Source: JANQGH01 sp039177555
Lineage (GTDB): Bacteria; Pseudomonadota; Alphaproteobacteria; DSM-16000; Inquilinaceae
Reading direction: 5' to 3'
NCBI GenBank assembly: GCA_039177555.1
Contig: JBCDFV010000001.1
Span: 1-64,000 of the forward strand
DNA length: 64,000 bases
The notes below the pieces were generated by a model. It was not told the origin of the DNA. It was given only the letters and a program-made list of their open reading frames with translations, and made no database searches. Within the stretch, counting starts at the first letter, position 1, and each line of letters opens with the position of its first letter. Of the stretch, positions 18,258 through 27,496 are shown piece after piece. A program made the position numbers and the translations under genes.

Positions 18258-19190
18258 TCTGGCCAGTCGCTCCAGCATAAGCGCAAAGAAGCCTTCGGCA
18301 TCGACCTTGTTGAGCACGAAGCAGTTCTTCGGCTTGTCGGTCTGGCCCCACCAATCGACCAGCGTCGCCCCCATCGACAGTTCGGAGTGGATGTCGATCT
18401 GGACGGCGCACTGCTTGCCCACGAACAGGTCCGGCTTCAGCAGGAACGCGATCACGCAGGGATCGTGCAACGGGCCGCCATCCTGGCCGTACCGTTCCAT
18501 GTCGAACCGCTCATAGAAATCCAGCATCTGGGCGGACGCGATGCCCACCGGTGTGCCCAACGCGCGCAAATCTTCGATGAATTTGCGGTTCATCAGCGCC
18601 TTATGGGTAACATCCAGCGGCGCCTTGGTCAGCTTCACACCGCTGGCGAACACGACATGGGCGGCGTGCGGGTCGACATAGATGTTGAATTCCGCCGCCG
18701 GGGTGGTGTTGCCGCCTTCGAAGTAGCCGCCGCCCATCAGCACGATCTCTTCGATGCGCGGCACGATGGCCGGTTCCTTGACCATGGCCATGGCGATGTT
18801 GGTGAGGGGCCCGAGCGGGCACAGCGTCACCGTGCCTGACGGCTCCGTCATTAGCGTGTCGATGATCCAATCGACTGCGTGTTCCGGCTGCAGCGGCATG
18901 GTCGGCGCCGGCAGGTCGGGGCCGTCCAGGCCGGTCTTGCCGTGCACTTCCTCGGCGGTCACGAGGTCGCGGACCATGGGCCGGGCGCAGCCCGCGAACA
19001 CCTTGGCCTCGGGCCGGCCGGCGAGTTCACACAGCTTGCGGGCATTCAGTTCGGTCAACGGCAGCGGCACGTTGCCGGCCACGGCCGTGATGCCCAGCAC
19101 GTCCAGTTCCGGCGATCCGAAAGCGGCGAGAATGGCGATGGCGTCGTCCTGCCCGGGGTCGGTATCGATGATGATTTTGCGCGGCGCCAT
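18252..19190 (-). CDS. Inosine-uridine preferring nucleoside hydrolase
   Basis: Hydrolyses the N-glycosidic bond of ribonucleosides to free base and ribose. The Ca-binding cluster IDTDPGQDD (Asp11, Asp15, Asp16) is at the N-terminus and the HDPCVIAFLL motif is near residue 226. The length of 312 residues is normal for the IUNH family. It may cooperate with the ribokinase at 30.5 kb and with apt at 49.3 kb in nucleoside salvage, although they are far apart. It is divergent from the amino-acid dehydrogenase gene. Confidence 0.94.
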   Translation of the reverse strand: MAPRKIIIDTDPGQDDAIAILAAFGSPELDVLGITAVAGNVPLPLTELNARKLCELAGRPEAKVFAGCARPMVRDLVTAEEVHGKTGLDGPDLPAPTMPLQPEHAVDWIIDTLMTEPSGTVTLCPLGPLTNIAMAMVKEPAIVPRIEEIVLMGGGYFEGGNTTPAAEFNIYVDPHAAHVVFASGVKLTKAPLDVTHKALMNRKFIEDLRALGTPVGIASAQMLDFYERFDMERYGQDGGPLHDPCVIAFLLKPDLFVGKQCAVQIDIHSELSMGATLVDWWGQTDKPKNCFVLNKVDAEGFFALMLERLARL

Positions 19191-19364
19191 GGCGTTCGTC
19201 CTTAGCTGATTGGGGCCGCCTCGCTAGCACTGCGCGCCGCCATGCGCAAGCCATGCCGTCATGGCAAAAACAGCGGAAAGATTGTTGCTCGGCGCGGGGC
19301 CGATTTTGGCCGCGACCGGTTACGTCGAGCCCGGCTGGCTTACATTTGTGCTTTCTTTTTGGAC

Positions 19365-19386
19365 ACCTTCGAAAGCTATTGAAGGT
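19365..19386. promoter_or_regulatory. Inverted repeat upstream of amino-acid dehydrogenase gene
   Basis: ACCTTC and GAAGGT are separated by 10 nt, about 80 bp upstream of the ATG at 19465, within a locally AT-richer stretch in a divergent intergenic region. It could be an operator; the arms are only 6 bp, so chance occurrence is possible. Confidence 0.3.
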
Positions 19387-19464
19387 ACCGCGAATTCCGC
19401 AGATCTTTACAGGAATCGAGTGCGTAAGGGCTCTGTTGTTGCATGGCACAAATGGAGGATACCC

Positions 19465-20523
19465 ATGTCGGTTTTCGATGCGATCGATTTCGACAGCCAC
19501 GAGAAGATCGTCTTCTGCAGCGACCCCAGCACGGGCCTTCGGGCCATTATCGCCATTCACAACACCTCGCGCGGCCCCGCCTTGGGCGGCTGCCGCATGT
19601 GGCCCTACGGCCACGAGGATGACGCGCTGAAGGACGTGCTGCGCCTGTCGCGCGGCATGACCTACAAGGCGGCCATATCCGGCCTCGATCTCGGTGGCGG
19701 CAAGTCCGTCATCATCGGCGATCCAAAGCGAGACAAGACCGCGACGCTGATGCGGTCAATGGGCCGCGCGATCGAACGGCTGGCGGGCCGCTACATCGTC
19801 GCGGAGGATGTCGGCACCACCGTTGACGACATGGCGGAGATCGGCAAGGAAACGCAGCATGTCAGCGGGCTGCCCGAGACGCTGGGCGGAACCGGCGACC
19901 CCTCGCCGGCGACCGCCAAAGGCGTGTTCATGGGCATGAAGGCCGCCGCCGACCATGCGGGCTGGCGGGGCGGGCTGGCGGGCCGAACCGTCGCCGTCCA
20001 AGGGCTGGGCAGTGTCGGCAGCCATCTCTGCCGGCTCTTGACCGACGCCGGCGCGCGCCTGATCGTCACCGACCTGCACGACGAAGCCGTCGAGGCCGCG
20101 GTTCGCCAGTTTGGCGCAACGGCCGTCGCGCCTGACGAAATCTATGGGGTGGAGGCGGACGTCTATGCCCCGTGCGCCTTGGGCGGCACGATCAACGACG
20201 AGACATTACCGCGCCTTAACGCCTGGATCGTCGCCGGATCGGCGAACAACCCCCTCGCCGCGGCACGCCACGGCGACGATCTGCGGCGGCACGGCATCCT
20301 CTACGCGCCGGACTATGTCATCAATGCCGGCGGTCTGATCACGGTGGCTGAGGCAAGCCTGGGCCACGCCCCCGAAACCACCGCCCGCAAGATCGACGGC
20401 ATCTACGACGTGACGCGCGCGATCCTGGACCAGGCGGACAAGCTGGACATCGCAACCAGCCTTGCCGCAGACCGGATCGCGGAAGAACGGTTCCGTCGCC
20501 ACGGGCCCGCGCTGGCGGCCTAA
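19465..20523 (+). CDS. Leu/Phe/Val/Glu-type amino-acid dehydrogenase (leucine dehydrogenase-like)
   Basis: NAD-dependent oxidative deaminase of the Glu/Leu/Phe/Val dehydrogenase superfamily. The catalytic Lys region GLDLGGGKSVIIGDP, the SRGMTYKAAISG segment, and the Rossmann motif VAVQGLGSVGSHLC are all present. The start is ATG 19465 behind GGAGGA; the frame is open further upstream, but that part looks non-coding. The 352-residue length fits leucine/valine dehydrogenases rather than the longer glutamate enzymes. It may act on branched-chain amino acids released by peptide uptake. Confidence 0.92.
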   Translation: MSVFDAIDFDSHEKIVFCSDPSTGLRAIIAIHNTSRGPALGGCRMWPYGHEDDALKDVLRLSRGMTYKAAISGLDLGGGKSVIIGDPKRDKTATLMRSMGRAIERLAGRYIVAEDVGTTVDDMAEIGKETQHVSGLPETLGGTGDPSPATAKGVFMGMKAAADHAGWRGGLAGRTVAVQGLGSVGSHLCRLLTDAGARLIVTDLHDEAVEAAVRQFGATAVAPDEIYGVEADVYAPCALGGTINDETLPRLNAWIVAGSANNPLAAARHGDDLRRHGILYAPDYVINAGGLITVAEASLGHAPETTARKIDGIYDVTRAILDQADKLDIATSLAADRIAEERFRRHGPALAA

Positions 20524-20547
20524 CGGCCGTCGCCGCGCGGACACTAA

Positions 20548-20567
20548 GGTCCGATCGCGATCCGACC
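20548..20567. repeat. 20-bp near-perfect palindrome between convergent genes
   Basis: GGTCCGATCG and CGATCCGACC are complementary except at one position. It sits between the convergent dehydrogenase and bfd genes. It may contribute to transcript 3' ends; no U-run follows. Confidence 0.4.
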
Positions 20568-20616
20568 GGCCGAGTGCACCGACTTGAGGCTAACTTGGGG
20601 CTGGCTTAAGACAGAT

Positions 20617-20826
20617 TTAGGACGACGTTGCCGCCTCTAGCCGGACGGCTGAGGCCAATGGCAGCGAGCGGTCGTGGTGCAGGATTTCCTGGATGCCCAG
20701 AGCGCATTGGCCGCATTGCGGCCGGCAGCCCAGGGCACGATAGACCTCGACGGGTGTGCGTGCGCCGTTTTCAATTGCCTGACGGACGCGCCTGTCATTC
20801 AGTCCGTTACAGATGCAAACATACAT
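20617..20826 (-). CDS. bfd: Bacterioferritin-associated ferredoxin
   Basis: A 69-residue (2Fe-2S)-binding protein beginning MYVCICNGLNDR. The four cluster ligands are Cys4, Cys6, Cys38 and Cys41, the CxC-x31-CxxC spacing of Bfd. Bfd reduces bacterioferritin cores to release stored iron under iron limitation. The frame is open for a further 150 codons upstream but only this part is conserved-looking, so ATG 20826 is chosen. No bacterioferritin gene is adjacent. A Fur-like dyad lies 52-72 bp upstream of the start. Confidence 0.92.
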   Translation of the reverse strand: MYVCICNGLNDRRVRQAIENGARTPVEVYRALGCRPQCGQCALGIQEILHHDRSLPLASAVRLEAATSS

Positions 20827-20877
20827 CGCCGTTCGCTTGCTCAAGCTTGAAACCTGTCGCTTCAACATATGACGCAC

Positions 20878-20898
20878 TTGAGAATGACTGTCAATTGC
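20878..20898 (-). promoter_or_regulatory. Candidate iron-responsive operator upstream of bfd
   Basis: TTGAGAATGACTGTCAATTGC contains a TGAC-T-GTCA core and resembles Fur-type GATAATGATAATCATTATC sites in spacing and AT content. Bfd genes are normally iron-repressed, so a Fur or Irr site here is expected. The assignment is by eye only. Confidence 0.4.
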
Positions 20899-20984
20899 GC
20901 TGTTTTGGCATCGCCAAAGAGTCAATAATTGAAAGAAATGGAAACGAAAGGCAATTCGACAGGGAAGAATCCAACCTTGCGGCC

Positions 20985-21012
20985 TTGCTAATCCTTTCGG
21001 TCGTGCTAGGGT
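20985..21012 (+). promoter_or_regulatory. Weak candidate promoter for thuE
   Basis: TTGCTA (20985-20990) and TAGGGT (21007-21012) are separated by 16 bp and lie about 75-100 bp upstream of the thuE start. The match is partial. Confidence 0.25.
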
Positions 21013-21085
21013 GCGATTTGAAGGCAAGTGAGGGTGCTTTAGCCCAAAAGTGTTCGCGGAAGAATTGAGATTCCAGGGAGGAACC

Positions 21086-22366
21086 ATGAGACAAACTTTG
21101 ACAGCGGCCCTTCTGTCGGCCGTTGCCGGCATCGCGATCAACACGAGTGCACAAGCGCAAGGCGTGGAGGTATCGATCTCCTGTGGCGCGGTCGGCCCCG
21201 GGCTGGAACTGTGCCGCGAGGGTGTCGCGGCATGGGAAGCCGAGACCGGCAACACGGTCAACGTGACGACGGCGCCGAACTCCACCACGGACCGCCTTGC
21301 GCTTTACCAGCAGGTGCTGAACGCGGGCGCGGGCGATCTCGATGTCTATATGATTGACGTGATCTGGCCGGGCATTCTGGGCAGTCACTTTGTCGACTTG
21401 GCCGAGTACATTCCGCAGGACGTGATCGACCAGCACTTCCCGGCAATCATCGAAAACAACACCGTGGACGGCTCGCTGGTCGGCATGCCGTGGTACACTG
21501 ACGCGGGCATCCTGTACTATCGCACGGACCTGCTGGAGCAGTACGACGTCGAGGTGCCGACCACCTGGCAAGAGTTGACGGTCGCCGCCGAGACGATCAT
21601 GGCGGGCGAGCGGGAGGCTGGTAATGACCGCTTCTGGGGCTTCGTTTGGCAAGGGCGCGCGTATGAAGGCCTGACCTGCGACGCGTTGGAGTGGATCGAC
21701 AGCTTCAATGGCGGGTCGATCGTCGAAGCCGACGGTACGGTTTCGGTCAACAACGACAACGCCATCCAGGCGATCGATCTGGCCGCGACCTGGGTCGGCA
21801 CGATTTCCCCCGACGGCATTTTGAACTACGCCGAAGAGGAAGCGCGCGGCGTGTTCCAGTCGGGCAATGCGGCGTTCATGCGCAACTGGCCGTACGCCTG
21901 GGCGGCGGGACAGGCCGAGGACAGCCCAATTCGCGGCAACATCGAGGTCGCGCCCCTGCCGCGGGGTGGCTACAACGGTGTTCATACCGGCACGTTGGGT
22001 GGCTGGCAGCTCGCGGTTTCGCGCTATTCGGAGAATCCCGAGGTCGCGGCCAGCCTGGTCGCTTACTTGACGAGCTTTGAAGAGCAGAAGCGCAGGGCCA
22101 TCGAGGGGTCGTACTTGCCGACCATCGAGGCGCTGTACAGCGATCCGGACATTGAGGCGGCCAATCCGTTCATTCCGCGCCTCTATGAAACCTTCGTCAA
22201 CGCCGTCGCCCGCCCATCCCGTGTCACGGGCGAGCGCTACAACGAAGTGTCGTCCGCATTCTGGAACGCGGTTCACGCCACGCTTTCCGGCAATGGCGAT
22301 GCCGCCACCAACCTGGCATCGCTGGAAACCGAGTTGAGGCGCATCAGCCGCGGCGGACGCTGGTAG
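21086..22366 (+). CDS. thuE: ABC transporter sugar-binding protein (ThuE-like, trehalose/maltose)
   Basis: Periplasmic receptor with a Sec signal peptide ending near SAQAQ (residue 22-26). The body matches the ThuE/AglE type of carbohydrate-binding proteins (CREGVAAWEAETGNTVNV...LDVYMIDVIWPGI...GMPWYTDAGILYYRTDLL). ATG 21086 is chosen because AGGGAGG ends 4 nt before it. It heads a four-gene operon with two permeases and an ATPase in the same order as rhizobial thuEFGK, whose substrates are trehalose, maltose and sucrose. Substrate assignment is by homology and order. Confidence 0.9.
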   Translation: MRQTLTAALLSAVAGIAINTSAQAQGVEVSISCGAVGPGLELCREGVAAWEAETGNTVNVTTAPNSTTDRLALYQQVLNAGAGDLDVYMIDVIWPGILGSHFVDLAEYIPQDVIDQHFPAIIENNTVDGSLVGMPWYTDAGILYYRTDLLEQYDVEVPTTWQELTVAAETIMAGEREAGNDRFWGFVWQGRAYEGLTCDALEWIDSFNGGSIVEADGTVSVNNDNAIQAIDLAATWVGTISPDGILNYAEEEARGVFQSGNAAFMRNWPYAWAAGQAEDSPIRGNIEVAPLPRGGYNGVHTGTLGGWQLAVSRYSENPEVAASLVAYLTSFEEQKRRAIEGSYLPTIEALYSDPDIEAANPFIPRLYETFVNAVARPSRVTGERYNEVSSAFWNAVHATLSGNGDAATNLASLETELRRISRGGRW

Positions 22367-22390
22367 GATCGCCGAATAGGAGATGATGGG

Positions 22391-22425
22391 GCCCGACGGT
22401 ACTTGCCGTCGGGCTCCTTTTTGCC
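22391..22425 (+). terminator. Attenuator-type hairpin between thuE and thuF
   Basis: GCCCGACGG (22391-22399) pairs perfectly with CCGTCGGGC (22406-22414), followed by TCCTTTTTG. This is a Rho-independent terminator in form, placed 25 bp after thuE. It probably lowers permease transcription relative to the binding protein. Confidence 0.85.
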
Positions 22426-22521
22426 CGATACTTTTGACAAGACCGCTCACCAAAGGGCGGCGATTACAAACAGCCGGCCCTCTCAACCGAAGCCGGCGAC
22501 CAACTGGGATGGGGATGCCGC

Positions 22522-23661
22522 ATGACTGCTGATGCGTCCGCTATTGCGCCAGAAAATCTGGGCACGGAAACGGCTCCAAGAGCGTCCAAGCTAACACGGC
22601 AGCGGGTTCGATCCGCCTGGATCTTCATAACCCCCATGCTGATCATGTTGGCACTTGTTGCCGGTTACCCGCTGATCAGCACGATCTATTACAGCTTCAC
22701 CGACAGGTTGCTGGTTGCTGATCACAACACACAGTTCATCGGCTTCAATAACTACCTCTATTACGGACCAAATCTAAACAACTACGATGAGGAGTTGGAC
22801 GGCTACTTCGTCTATTACGAGGACACTGACGCCGCGCTGGTCTATCGCGATGACGGTGTCTTCTATGATTTGGATACGGAGGACCCCGATACCGGCGCCA
22901 TGGACCCCTACGCCGGGGAAATCGACACGGCCGATGTGTTCGAATGGCAGGGACTGCTTGTCGACTCCTTATGGTGGCGATCGGTCTGGAACACCCTGAC
23001 ATTCAGCGTCGTTTCGGTCGGGCTGGAGATTATCATCGGCCTGGTCGTGGCGCTGATCTTGAACGCCAATATGCCCGGGCGAGCCGTCATCCGCGCAGCG
23101 GTGCTGATCCCCTGGGCTATCCCGACCATCGTGTCCGCCCAGATGTGGAGCTGGATGCTCAACGACCAGTACGGCGTCATCAACGAAATCCTGTTGAGCT
23201 GGGGCTGGATCGAAAGCCGACTGGCCTTCACCGCGGACCGGTTCTTGGCACTGCCATCGGTGATTGCGGTGGATGTTTGGAAGACGACGCCGTTCATGGC
23301 GCTATTGATTCTGGCGGCACTCCAACTTCTTCCAGGAGAAGTCTATGAGGCCGCGAAGGTCGATGGCATTCACCCGGTGAAGCAATTCTTCCGGATCACG
23401 TTGCCGCTGATCCGGCCCGCCTTGATGGTGGCGGTGATCTTCCGGGCACTGGATGCGTTACGCATCTTCGACCTGATCTATGTGCTCACCTCGGGCAGTC
23501 GAGACACCATGTCGATGTCCATCTACGCCCGACAAAACCTGATCGACTTCCAAAATGTCGGCTACGGATCGGCAATATCGACCGGGCTGTTCCTGATCAT
23601 TTCAGCCTTCACGTTGATCTATCTGATGCTCGGCCGTGTCAACTTTGACCAGGAGCGCTAA
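22522..23661 (+). CDS. thuF: ABC sugar transporter permease (ThuF-like)
   Basis: MalF-type permease with about six membrane segments. The EAA loop that contacts the ATPase reads YEAAKVDGIHPVKQFFRITLP. After the first membrane helix (residues about 33-55) there is an unusual hydrophilic insertion at roughly 82-145 that is very rich in Asp, Glu and Tyr and has almost no basic residues; it should face the periplasm. The rest closely follows ThuF (IPWAIPTIVSAQMWSWMLNDQYGVIN). It is followed by thuG after 3 bp. Confidence 0.9.
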   Translation: MTADASAIAPENLGTETAPRASKLTRQRVRSAWIFITPMLIMLALVAGYPLISTIYYSFTDRLLVADHNTQFIGFNNYLYYGPNLNNYDEELDGYFVYYEDTDAALVYRDDGVFYDLDTEDPDTGAMDPYAGEIDTADVFEWQGLLVDSLWWRSVWNTLTFSVVSVGLEIIIGLVVALILNANMPGRAVIRAAVLIPWAIPTIVSAQMWSWMLNDQYGVINEILLSWGWIESRLAFTADRFLALPSVIAVDVWKTTPFMALLILAALQLLPGEVYEAAKVDGIHPVKQFFRITLPLIRPALMVAVIFRALDALRIFDLIYVLTSGSRDTMSMSIYARQNLIDFQNVGYGSAISTGLFLIISAFTLIYLMLGRVNFDQER

Positions 23662-23664
23662 GCC

Positions 23665-24507
23665 ATGAGCAGAAACGCGCGCAGACTCCTGTTGAGAATC
23701 GCCTTTTACGTTCTGGTGATTTTCATCGTCATCTACACCGTCTTCCCATTCTACTGGGCCATCAACTCGTCGCTGAAGGCGGGCACCGACCTGTTCGCGC
23801 CCGACTTCCTGCCGCCGTCGCCGGCCTGGACCAATTACGTCTCGGTCTTCGAGGATCAGCCTTTTGCGCTAAACATCCTGAACTCGGTCTACGTGTCCGG
23901 CGTAACGGTGATCATCTCGCTGTTTCTCGCCGTCACGGCCGCCTACGCGCTGGGTCGGATCAAGTTCAGCGGGCGCGGCGTCCTGCTGCTGGTCGTGCTC
24001 AGCGTCTCGATGTTCCCGCAGATCGCGGTGCTGTCGGGCCTGTACGAGGTCATGCGCTGGTTGGGCCTGATTCAGCGCTTGGAGTCGCTGATCATCAGCT
24101 ACGTCATTTTCACCCTGCCCTTCACGGTATGGATCTTGACCACCTTCATGCGTGAACTGCCGAAGGAGTTGGAGGAGGCCGCGATCGTCGACGGCGCCAG
24201 CCCATGGCAGACCATCTCGCGCGTGTTCTTGCCGTTGCTGGGACCCGCCTTGGCGACCACGGGTCTTTTGGCCTTCATCGCGGCGTGGAACGAGTTCCTG
24301 TTCGCCCTCACCTTCGTGGGCAACAACAACGAAACCCAGACGATACCGGTGGCGATCGCGAACTTCAGCGGTGCCAGCGAGTTTGAATTGCCCTGGGGCG
24401 GGATCATGGCGGCGTCGGTTATCGTGACCGTGCCGTTGATCGTGCTGGTCTTGATCTTCCAGCGCATGATCGTGTCCGGCCTCACCGCGGGCGCGGTGAA
24501 GGGTTAG
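23665..24507 (+). CDS. thuG: ABC sugar transporter permease (ThuG-like)
   Basis: MalG-type permease of 280 residues with six hydrophobic segments. The EAA loop is LEEAAIVDGASPWQTISRVFLPLLGP. It begins 3 bp after thuF and pairs with it to form the membrane channel of the importer. The protein shows no unusual features. Confidence 0.93.
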   Translation: MSRNARRLLLRIAFYVLVIFIVIYTVFPFYWAINSSLKAGTDLFAPDFLPPSPAWTNYVSVFEDQPFALNILNSVYVSGVTVIISLFLAVTAAYALGRIKFSGRGVLLLVVLSVSMFPQIAVLSGLYEVMRWLGLIQRLESLIISYVIFTLPFTVWILTTFMRELPKELEEAAIVDGASPWQTISRVFLPLLGPALATTGLLAFIAAWNEFLFALTFVGNNNETQTIPVAIANFSGASEFELPWGGIMAASVIVTVPLIVLVLIFQRMIVSGLTAGAVKG

Positions 24508-24564
24508 CGAGTAACAGAGGGTAGCCGGTGCGATCGCTCGCGCCGGCGCAAGAGGAGATAACAA

Positions 24565-25728
<1,164 letters not shown>

Positions 25729-25754
25729 GCTATCGTCCGGAGTACCACTGAAAA

Positions 25755-25790
25755 GGGGGTGCGCCCATGCCAGGGCGCGCCCCTCTTCCT
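25755..25790 (+). terminator. Terminator after thuK
   Basis: GGGGGTGCGCCC (from 25755) pairs with GGGCGCGCCCC (25773-25783) with one G-T wobble and a 6-nt loop, followed by TCTTCCTTTAT. It ends the thuEFGK transcript and lies before the convergent small gene. Confidence 0.75.
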
Positions 25791-25807
25791 TTATGGGGTC
25801 GACACGG

Positions 25808-26062
25808 TCAACCGGCGGCCAGCGGCCTGACCGGCGCACCCCGCTCGATCCAGCGGATCCTGGTATCGAGCCGGCGGGCCTTTTCCGGCGCGACCGCCCG
25901 CGTTCCGGCCTCTTCGACCATCAGCGCCTCAAGGGACGTCAAGCGCTCGCGCTGCTCGCCCGTCAGACCCGGCCGCTTCAGCAAGGCACGGATCGTCGCC
26001 AGCCTTTCGCCCAGCATGAATGGCGTGATCTGATGCTGGGCCGTTTTCGCCTTTGCGTTCAT
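25808..26062 (-). CDS. Small hypothetical protein, 84 residues
   Basis: ATG 26062 follows a good GGGAGGG ribosome site 6-8 nt upstream and gives an 84-residue, basic, helix-rich protein (ITPFMLGERLATIRALLKRPGLTGEQRERLTSLEALMVEE...). The middle looks like a helical hairpin with heptad-like spacing of Leu. No membrane segment or known motif is visible. Two matched palindromes lie 50-100 bp upstream of the start and are probably operators, so the gene seems tightly regulated or autoregulated. A longer open frame to 26206 would run through the palindromes and is less likely. Confidence 0.65.
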   Translation of the reverse strand: MNAKAKTAQHQITPFMLGERLATIRALLKRPGLTGEQRERLTSLEALMVEEAGTRAVAPEKARRLDTRIRWIERGAPVRPLAAG

Positions 26063-26114
26063 GGTCCTACCCTCCCAGATGGGAGCCGCGATTCGTCGCG
26101 ACCCTATTAAGATG

Positions 26115-26159
26115 GCGCACTCTGTGCGCACTTTCAACAGAAAAGCGCACAGGGTGCGC
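26115..26159 (-). promoter_or_regulatory. Pair of matched palindromic operators
   Basis: GCGCAC-TCT-GTGCGC (26115-26129) and GCGCAC-AGG-GTGCGC (26145-26159) share identical 6-bp arms and differ only in the 3-nt spacer. Their centres are 30 bp apart, about three helical turns, so two dimers would sit on the same DNA face. They lie 53-97 bp upstream of the 84-residue gene. Confidence 0.65.
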
Positions 26160-26347
26160 ACCAGGGGTGCCTCAGCCACCCGTGACGCTGAGCCGTGGAC
26201 CGTCACAAAACCGTCAAGAATCCCAGCGTTCGGCAGCTATCCACCCCGTCATCACCTGGTGCATGCGCCGAGATTGCTGCCGCGGGGCCGCGGCAATCGG
26301 CCGTGAGCGGAGGTATGCATAACGGGCAGACATGTCCGCAGGATTTC

Positions 26348-26375
26348 GCAACTGACGGCGATATGCTTCAGTTGC
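26348..26375. promoter_or_regulatory. Perfect 8-bp dyad upstream of the channel gene
   Basis: GCAACTGA (26348-26355) and TCAGTTGC (26368-26375) with a 12-nt spacer, about 105 bp upstream of the GTG start at 26481. It may be an operator or a hairpin. Confidence 0.4.
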
Positions 26376-26480
26376 TTCGGCTCCCGTAACGCGACCGACC
26401 CCGACATGCCTTGGCGCGTGGTTGGGCGGGGCTTAGTGTGCGGGGGCCTGCTCTTCCGCTAGCCATGACAGACCCAGAGC

Positions 26481-27449
26481 GTGCCAACTGCAGAGACCTC
26501 GTGGGTGCGACGCGCGCCCGTGGCCCAATTCGCCATCGTCATGGGCTTGACCGGCCTCGGCCATGCCTGGACAGTCGCCACCCCCATCCTGGGTTTACCC
26601 GACATCGTGGGCCGGGTCCTGCTTGCGCTTTCAGCCCTGGTCTTTGTCCTATTGCTGGCCGTCTATGCCGCCAAGCTCGTCCGCTATCCACGGGCGGTCG
26701 CGGCCGAGTTTGGCGACCCGGTCCAGATCAGCTTCTTCCCGACCTTTTCGATCAGCCTCTTGCTGCTCGCGGTCGCCGCCCTGCCCTATAGCCGCGGCCT
26801 GGCCATGGTCGTTTGGACCATCGGGGCCGCGCTTCAGCTCGTTCTGGCGTTGTCGATCATCAATCTCTGGATCACGCGCAATGTCGACATCACCCACACC
26901 AGCCCAGCCTGGTTCATTCCCGTCGTCGGTAACATCGTCGTACCGCAGGCGGGCGTGCCGTTGGGCTTCATCGAGCTGTCCTGGTTCTTCTTCGCCGTCG
27001 GCATCGTGTTTTGGGTGATCCTGTTCACGATCGTGCTGTACCGCATCATCTTTCACGATCAGATGCCGGCTCGGTTCCTGCCCACCCTGTTCATCTTGTT
27101 GGCGCCGCCCGCCCTCGGTTTCATCGCCTATCGATTGCTGACGACCGGGGACGTGGCGACGGCCGCCCTGGACGGGACCGCCCGGGTTCTGATCGGCATG
27201 GCGTTCTTCTTGACCCTGTTGCTGGTGAGTATGGCCGGCTCGTTCCGACGCGTGCCGTTTGCCATCAGCTGGTGGGCCTACACCTTTCCCTCAGCCGCCA
27301 TGGCCGTGGCGGCCTTGGAGTATCATCTGGCGGTCGGTTCCGACTGGACGGCCGCGATCGCAGCCGTGCTCTTGGCGGCCGCGACGCTCATTATTCTTGG
27401 TGTCGCCTGGCGCACTTTGCGGGCTCTGTTCGACGGCACGCTGTACTAA
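26481..27449 (+). CDS. SLAC1/TehA-family anion channel or tellurite-resistance-type transporter
   Basis: A 322-residue membrane protein with about ten hydrophobic segments. The patterns FAIVMGLTGLGHAW, SISLLLLAVAALPYSR, TSPAWFIPVVGNIVVPQAGV and ELSWFFFAVGIVFWVILF are typical of the TDT/SLAC1 family (TehA), which forms anion channels or exports dicarboxylates or tellurite. GTG 26481 is the likely start; the first helix begins near residue 12. It is followed by a VOC protein after 47 bp. The ion is unknown. Confidence 0.87.
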   Translation: MPTAETSWVRRAPVAQFAIVMGLTGLGHAWTVATPILGLPDIVGRVLLALSALVFVLLLAVYAAKLVRYPRAVAAEFGDPVQISFFPTFSISLLLLAVAALPYSRGLAMVVWTIGAALQLVLALSIINLWITRNVDITHTSPAWFIPVVGNIVVPQAGVPLGFIELSWFFFAVGIVFWVILFTIVLYRIIFHDQMPARFLPTLFILLAPPALGFIAYRLLTTGDVATAALDGTARVLIGMAFFLTLLLVSMAGSFRRVPFAISWWAYTFPSAAMAVAALEYHLAVGSDWTAAIAAVLLAAATLIILGVAWRTLRALFDGTLY

Positions 27450-27496
27450 GCTCGTAACGGCTTCCGTGAAAGCGCAATACTGACGGGGAGACAGAA

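Larger units (their letters stand above)
26063..26480. other. Gene-free regulatory region with several dyads
   Basis: This 418-bp stretch between the divergent small gene and the SLAC1-type channel gene has no convincing coding frame. It holds two GCGCAC-N3-GTGCGC palindromes (26115-26129 and 26145-26159), an imperfect GC hairpin around CCGCGG-GG-CCGCGG (26272-26298) and a perfect dyad GCAACTGA-N12-TCAGTTGC (26348-26375). Confidence 0.7.

Noticed and set aside
19261..19464. N-terminal extension of the amino-acid dehydrogenase from 19261
   Set aside because: A good ribosome site precedes ATG 19465 and the extension is atypical for the family and covers the promoter region.
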